In this document: positions 62,146 through 64,000 of the stretch, one piece after another
Position numbering within the stretch: position 1 is the first letter of the stretch
How the letters are laid out: each line of letters starts with the position of its first letter
Assembly: GCF_022023855.1 (NCBI RefSeq)
Contig: NZ_CP059453.1
Coordinates: 436,001-500,000 of the forward strand
Length of the DNA stretch: 64,000 nucleotides
Source: Azospirillum brasilense
GTDB lineage: Bacteria; Pseudomonadota; Alphaproteobacteria; Azospirillales; Azospirillaceae
Reading direction: 5' to 3'
Position numbers and translations under genes: made by a program
Notes under the pieces: generated by a model
Told to the model about the DNA's origin: nothing
Seen by the model: only the letters and a program-made list of their open reading frames with translations
Databases searched by the model: none

Positions 62146-63129
62146 ATGACGACAACCGGTCTAAGGGAGAATGCGCAGCGGTCGCCGGCAACGACGCGGT
62201 CGATGCGCGTCCATCATATGGCGCGCGTCACACCGCAAGTCCTGCTGGTGGAACTCCGCGACCCGGACGGCGAGGACCTGCCGCCCTACGAGCCGGGCGC
62301 GCACATCGACGTGCATCTGCCGGACGGGGCGGTGCGCTCCTATTCGTTGTGCGGCGACCCGGCGGATCGCTCCGCCTATCGGATCGCCGTTTTGAATCTG
62401 CCGGGCGGGCGGGGATCGCGCTTCATCCATGGGGAATTGCGGCTCGGCACCGCCGTCACCGTCGCTCCGCCCCGCAACAACTTCCGCTTCGACGCCGCCC
62501 CGCGCTACCGGTTCATCGCCGGGGGCATCGGCATCACGCCTCTGCTGCCGATGATCCGCGAGGCGTCGCGCCGGGGAGCCGACTGGGTCCTGCATTACTG
62601 CGTGCGCAGCGCGGCCGAGGCCCCGTTCCTCGCCGAGCTTCGCGAGCTGGGCAATGGCGAGGTGGTGGTCCACGCCGCGGACGAAGGCCGGCGGCTGGCG
62701 GTGGCCGACCTGCTCGCGGCGACGCCCGACGATGCCCTGATCTATTGCTGCGGCCCGCAGCGCTTGATGGACGCGGTCGCAAGCGCCGCACGGCCGTCGC
62801 AGGACGTGCGCTTCGAATGGTTCACGCCGCGCTCGGATGCGGGGCGTGACGCGGCACCGGATGATCGCTTCGAGGTCGTCTGCGCCCGCTCCGGCGTGAC
62901 CGTCGCGGTGAAGGAGGGGGTGAGCGTGCTGGACGCGCTCGACGCCGCGGGCGTTTCCGTCGCCTCGTCGTGCGAGCAGGGCATCTGCGGCACTTGCGAG
63001 ACGGCGGTGCTGGAGGGGGAGCCCGACCATCGCGACAGCGTCCTGTCCGACGCCGAACGCGCAGCCGGAAAGACGATGATGATCTGTGTGTCGCGCGCCC
63101 GCAGCGCACGTCTGGTTCTGGATATTTGA
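62146..63129 (+). CDS. PDR/VanB-type FAD/FMN-NAD(P)H-2Fe-2S oxidoreductase
   Basis: 327 residues from ATG 62146. Flavin domain with RSYSLCGDP, NAD-binding domain with FIAGGIGITPLLPMIREAS and IYCCGPQRLMDAV, and a C-terminal plant-type 2Fe-2S domain (CEQGICGTCETAVLEGEPDH; last Cys in MMICVSRA). Such proteins reduce Rieske oxygenases or other acceptors. No oxygenase is adjacent. With the SoxR box upstream, it may handle redox-cycling compounds by one-electron transfer. Confidence 0.9.
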   Translation: MTTTGLRENAQRSPATTRSMRVHHMARVTPQVLLVELRDPDGEDLPPYEPGAHIDVHLPDGAVRSYSLCGDPADRSAYRIAVLNLPGGRGSRFIHGELRLGTAVTVAPPRNNFRFDAAPRYRFIAGGIGITPLLPMIREASRRGADWVLHYCVRSAAEAPFLAELRELGNGEVVVHAADEGRRLAVADLLAATPDDALIYCCGPQRLMDAVASAARPSQDVRFEWFTPRSDAGRDAAPDDRFEVVCARSGVTVAVKEGVSVLDALDAAGVSVASSCEQGICGTCETAVLEGEPDHRDSVLSDAERAAGKTMMICVSRARSARLVLDI

Positions 63130-63157
63130 CCGCAACACAGGGACGAGGGGGGAACTC

Positions 63158-63583
63158 ATGACCGAGAACGATCTGCAACGGCTGGGGCTGGCGCTGCTGA
63201 ACAGCCCGGCCGAGGCCATCGCCTATTCCGACCGCGAGGGCATCATCCGCTTCTGGAACGCGGGGGCCGAGCGTGTGTTCGGCTTCACCGCCGACGAGGC
63301 GCTCGGCCAATCTCTGGACATCATCATTCCGGACCGTCAGCGCCAACGCCATTGGGACGGCTACGATCAGGTGATGAAGACGGGCGAGAGCCGTTACGGC
63401 AGCGGCGATCTGCTGTCGGTGCCGGCGACGCGCAAGGACGGAACCCGCATCTCGGTGGAGTTCACCATCGTGCCCCTGAAGGACACCGATGGGACAATGC
63501 TGGGGATGGCGGCGGTCATGCGCGACGTCTCCGCCCGGTTCGACGAGATGAAGGCCCTGCGCCGCCAAGCCGCCGGACGCTGA
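63158..63583 (+). CDS. Single PAS-domain protein
   Basis: 141 residues from ATG 63158 (GGGGGGAA upstream). One PAS domain fills it: AIAYSDREGIIRFWNAGAER, VFGFTADEALGQSLDIIIPD, and the PAC part SVEFTIVPLKDTDGTMLGMA. There is no output domain, so it should work by protein contact or as a ligand/heme/flavin sensor. It starts 28 bases after the reductase and is probably in the same SoxR-controlled transcript. Confidence 0.85.
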   Translation: MTENDLQRLGLALLNSPAEAIAYSDREGIIRFWNAGAERVFGFTADEALGQSLDIIIPDRQRQRHWDGYDQVMKTGESRYGSGDLLSVPATRKDGTRISVEFTIVPLKDTDGTMLGMAAVMRDVSARFDEMKALRRQAAGR

Positions 63584-63683
63584 AACGCCCGTTGCCGCCC
63601 GGGCCTCCGAAATCGGAACCCTCCCGGGCGGGGGCAGTTGAGAAGGGCTGTACCTTCAAGACATCAGCCTGAGGGAGTGCGTC

Positions 63684-63998
63684 ATGCGCAATCTGATGAT
63701 CGCGGCGTCGGCCGCGATGCTTCTGGCCGCCTGTTCGGGTATGGACGGCGGCGGAACGGGCAGCGGCGGGATGAACAGCGGCGGCTCCGGCAGCGGCCTC
63801 ACGGGTGGCGGCACGTCCGGCAGCCAGGGCGTGGACGAGCCGAACGTCAACCCGAACGCGACCAGCTCAAGCCCCAGCCCCTATAACGGGTCGAGTGTGA
63901 GTGAGCCGCAAAGCCGCACGCGGTCGCCCAACGAGTCCGGCATGGACCAGGGCATGACGCGTCAATCCCTGCCGAACCGCTCCGGCACCGGGTGGTAA
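63684..63998 (+). CDS. Small Gly/Ser-rich lipoprotein
   Basis: 104 residues. Lipoprotein signal with lipobox LLAAC (Cys17). The mature part is low-complexity Gly/Ser (GGGTGSGGMNSGGSGSG) followed by a Ser/Pro/Asn-rich tail, with no fold expected. Complete within the window; TAA ends at 63998. Function unknown. Confidence 0.7.
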   Translation: MRNLMIAASAAMLLAACSGMDGGGTGSGGMNSGGSGSGLTGGGTSGSQGVDEPNVNPNATSSSPSPYNGSSVSEPQSRTRSPNESGMDQGMTRQSLPNRSGTGW

Positions 63999-64000
63999 CC

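Overview
The window is a high-GC (about 70%) chromosomal or chromid segment with tightly packed genes, many ATGA overlaps and few non-coding gaps. The gene content (lateral-type flagellin with flaF/flbT, CoxLMS-type molybdenum hydroxylase, TRAP transporters, (2S)-methylsuccinyl-CoA dehydrogenase, norEF) points to an alphaproteobacterium of the Rhodospirillales. Azospirillum is the best guess; this rests on protein recognition, not on a database search.

Region 1 (1-10.1 kb, + strand): the end of a branched-chain-type ABC transporter (livM partial, livG, livF) runs into a three-subunit molybdenum hydroxylase with a CoxG-like protein. An amidase, an HpxZ/AtzH-like protein, a MarR regulator and a DUF1116 (AllG/YahG-like) protein follow. 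Together they look like an uptake and degradation unit for an N-heterocycle or amide.

Region 2 (10.1-27.8 kb): two divergent blocks. Leftward: a TakPQM-like TRAP transporter, a ketopantoate-reductase-family enzyme, an aldehyde dehydrogenase, a GlcD-type FAD oxidase and its own ETF pair. Rightward: a 2-oxoglutarate/2-oxoadipate dehydrogenase E1, methylsuccinyl-CoA dehydrogenase (mcd), a LysR regulator, a short-chain dehydrogenase and a family III CoA-transferase that closely resembles mesaconyl-CoA C1-C4 transferase (mct). Mcd makes the substrate of Mct, so this is the most interesting metabolic island in the window.

Region 3 (27.8-40.9 kb): a 51-residue protein, norEF with a CRP/FNR-type box, purT, a lipoprotein, a FecBCD-type ABC importer, msrPQ, and a sugar-acid operon (KDG-type kinase, GntR regulator, KDPG aldolase, Gfo/Idh/MocA oxidoreductase). 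A DMT permease shares a candidate operator with that operon. A second lipoprotein closes the region.

Region 4 (41-58.4 kb): flagellar genes. These are a winged-helix regulator lacking its phosphoacceptor Asp, a laf1-type flagellin with a strong terminator, flaF, flbT, a FlaG-like protein, a DUF1217 protein, and a large unknown. A MFS/LysR pair interrupts them. Then come an unknown gene with fliI, and flgB-flgC-fliE-fliQ-lytic transglycosylase-flhA-fliR-flhB plus another unknown.

Region 5 (58.4-64 kb): a divergent Lrp regulator and saccharopine-dehydrogenase-like enzyme, a PoxB-like ThDP enzyme, and a PDR/VanB-type reductase behind a near-perfect SoxR box. A PAS protein and a small lipoprotein end the window.

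Six copies of two families of intergenic palindromic repeats are scattered through the window. One copy supplies the C-terminal tail of the CoxG-like protein. I saw no rRNA, tRNA, CRISPR array, insertion sequence or prophage.
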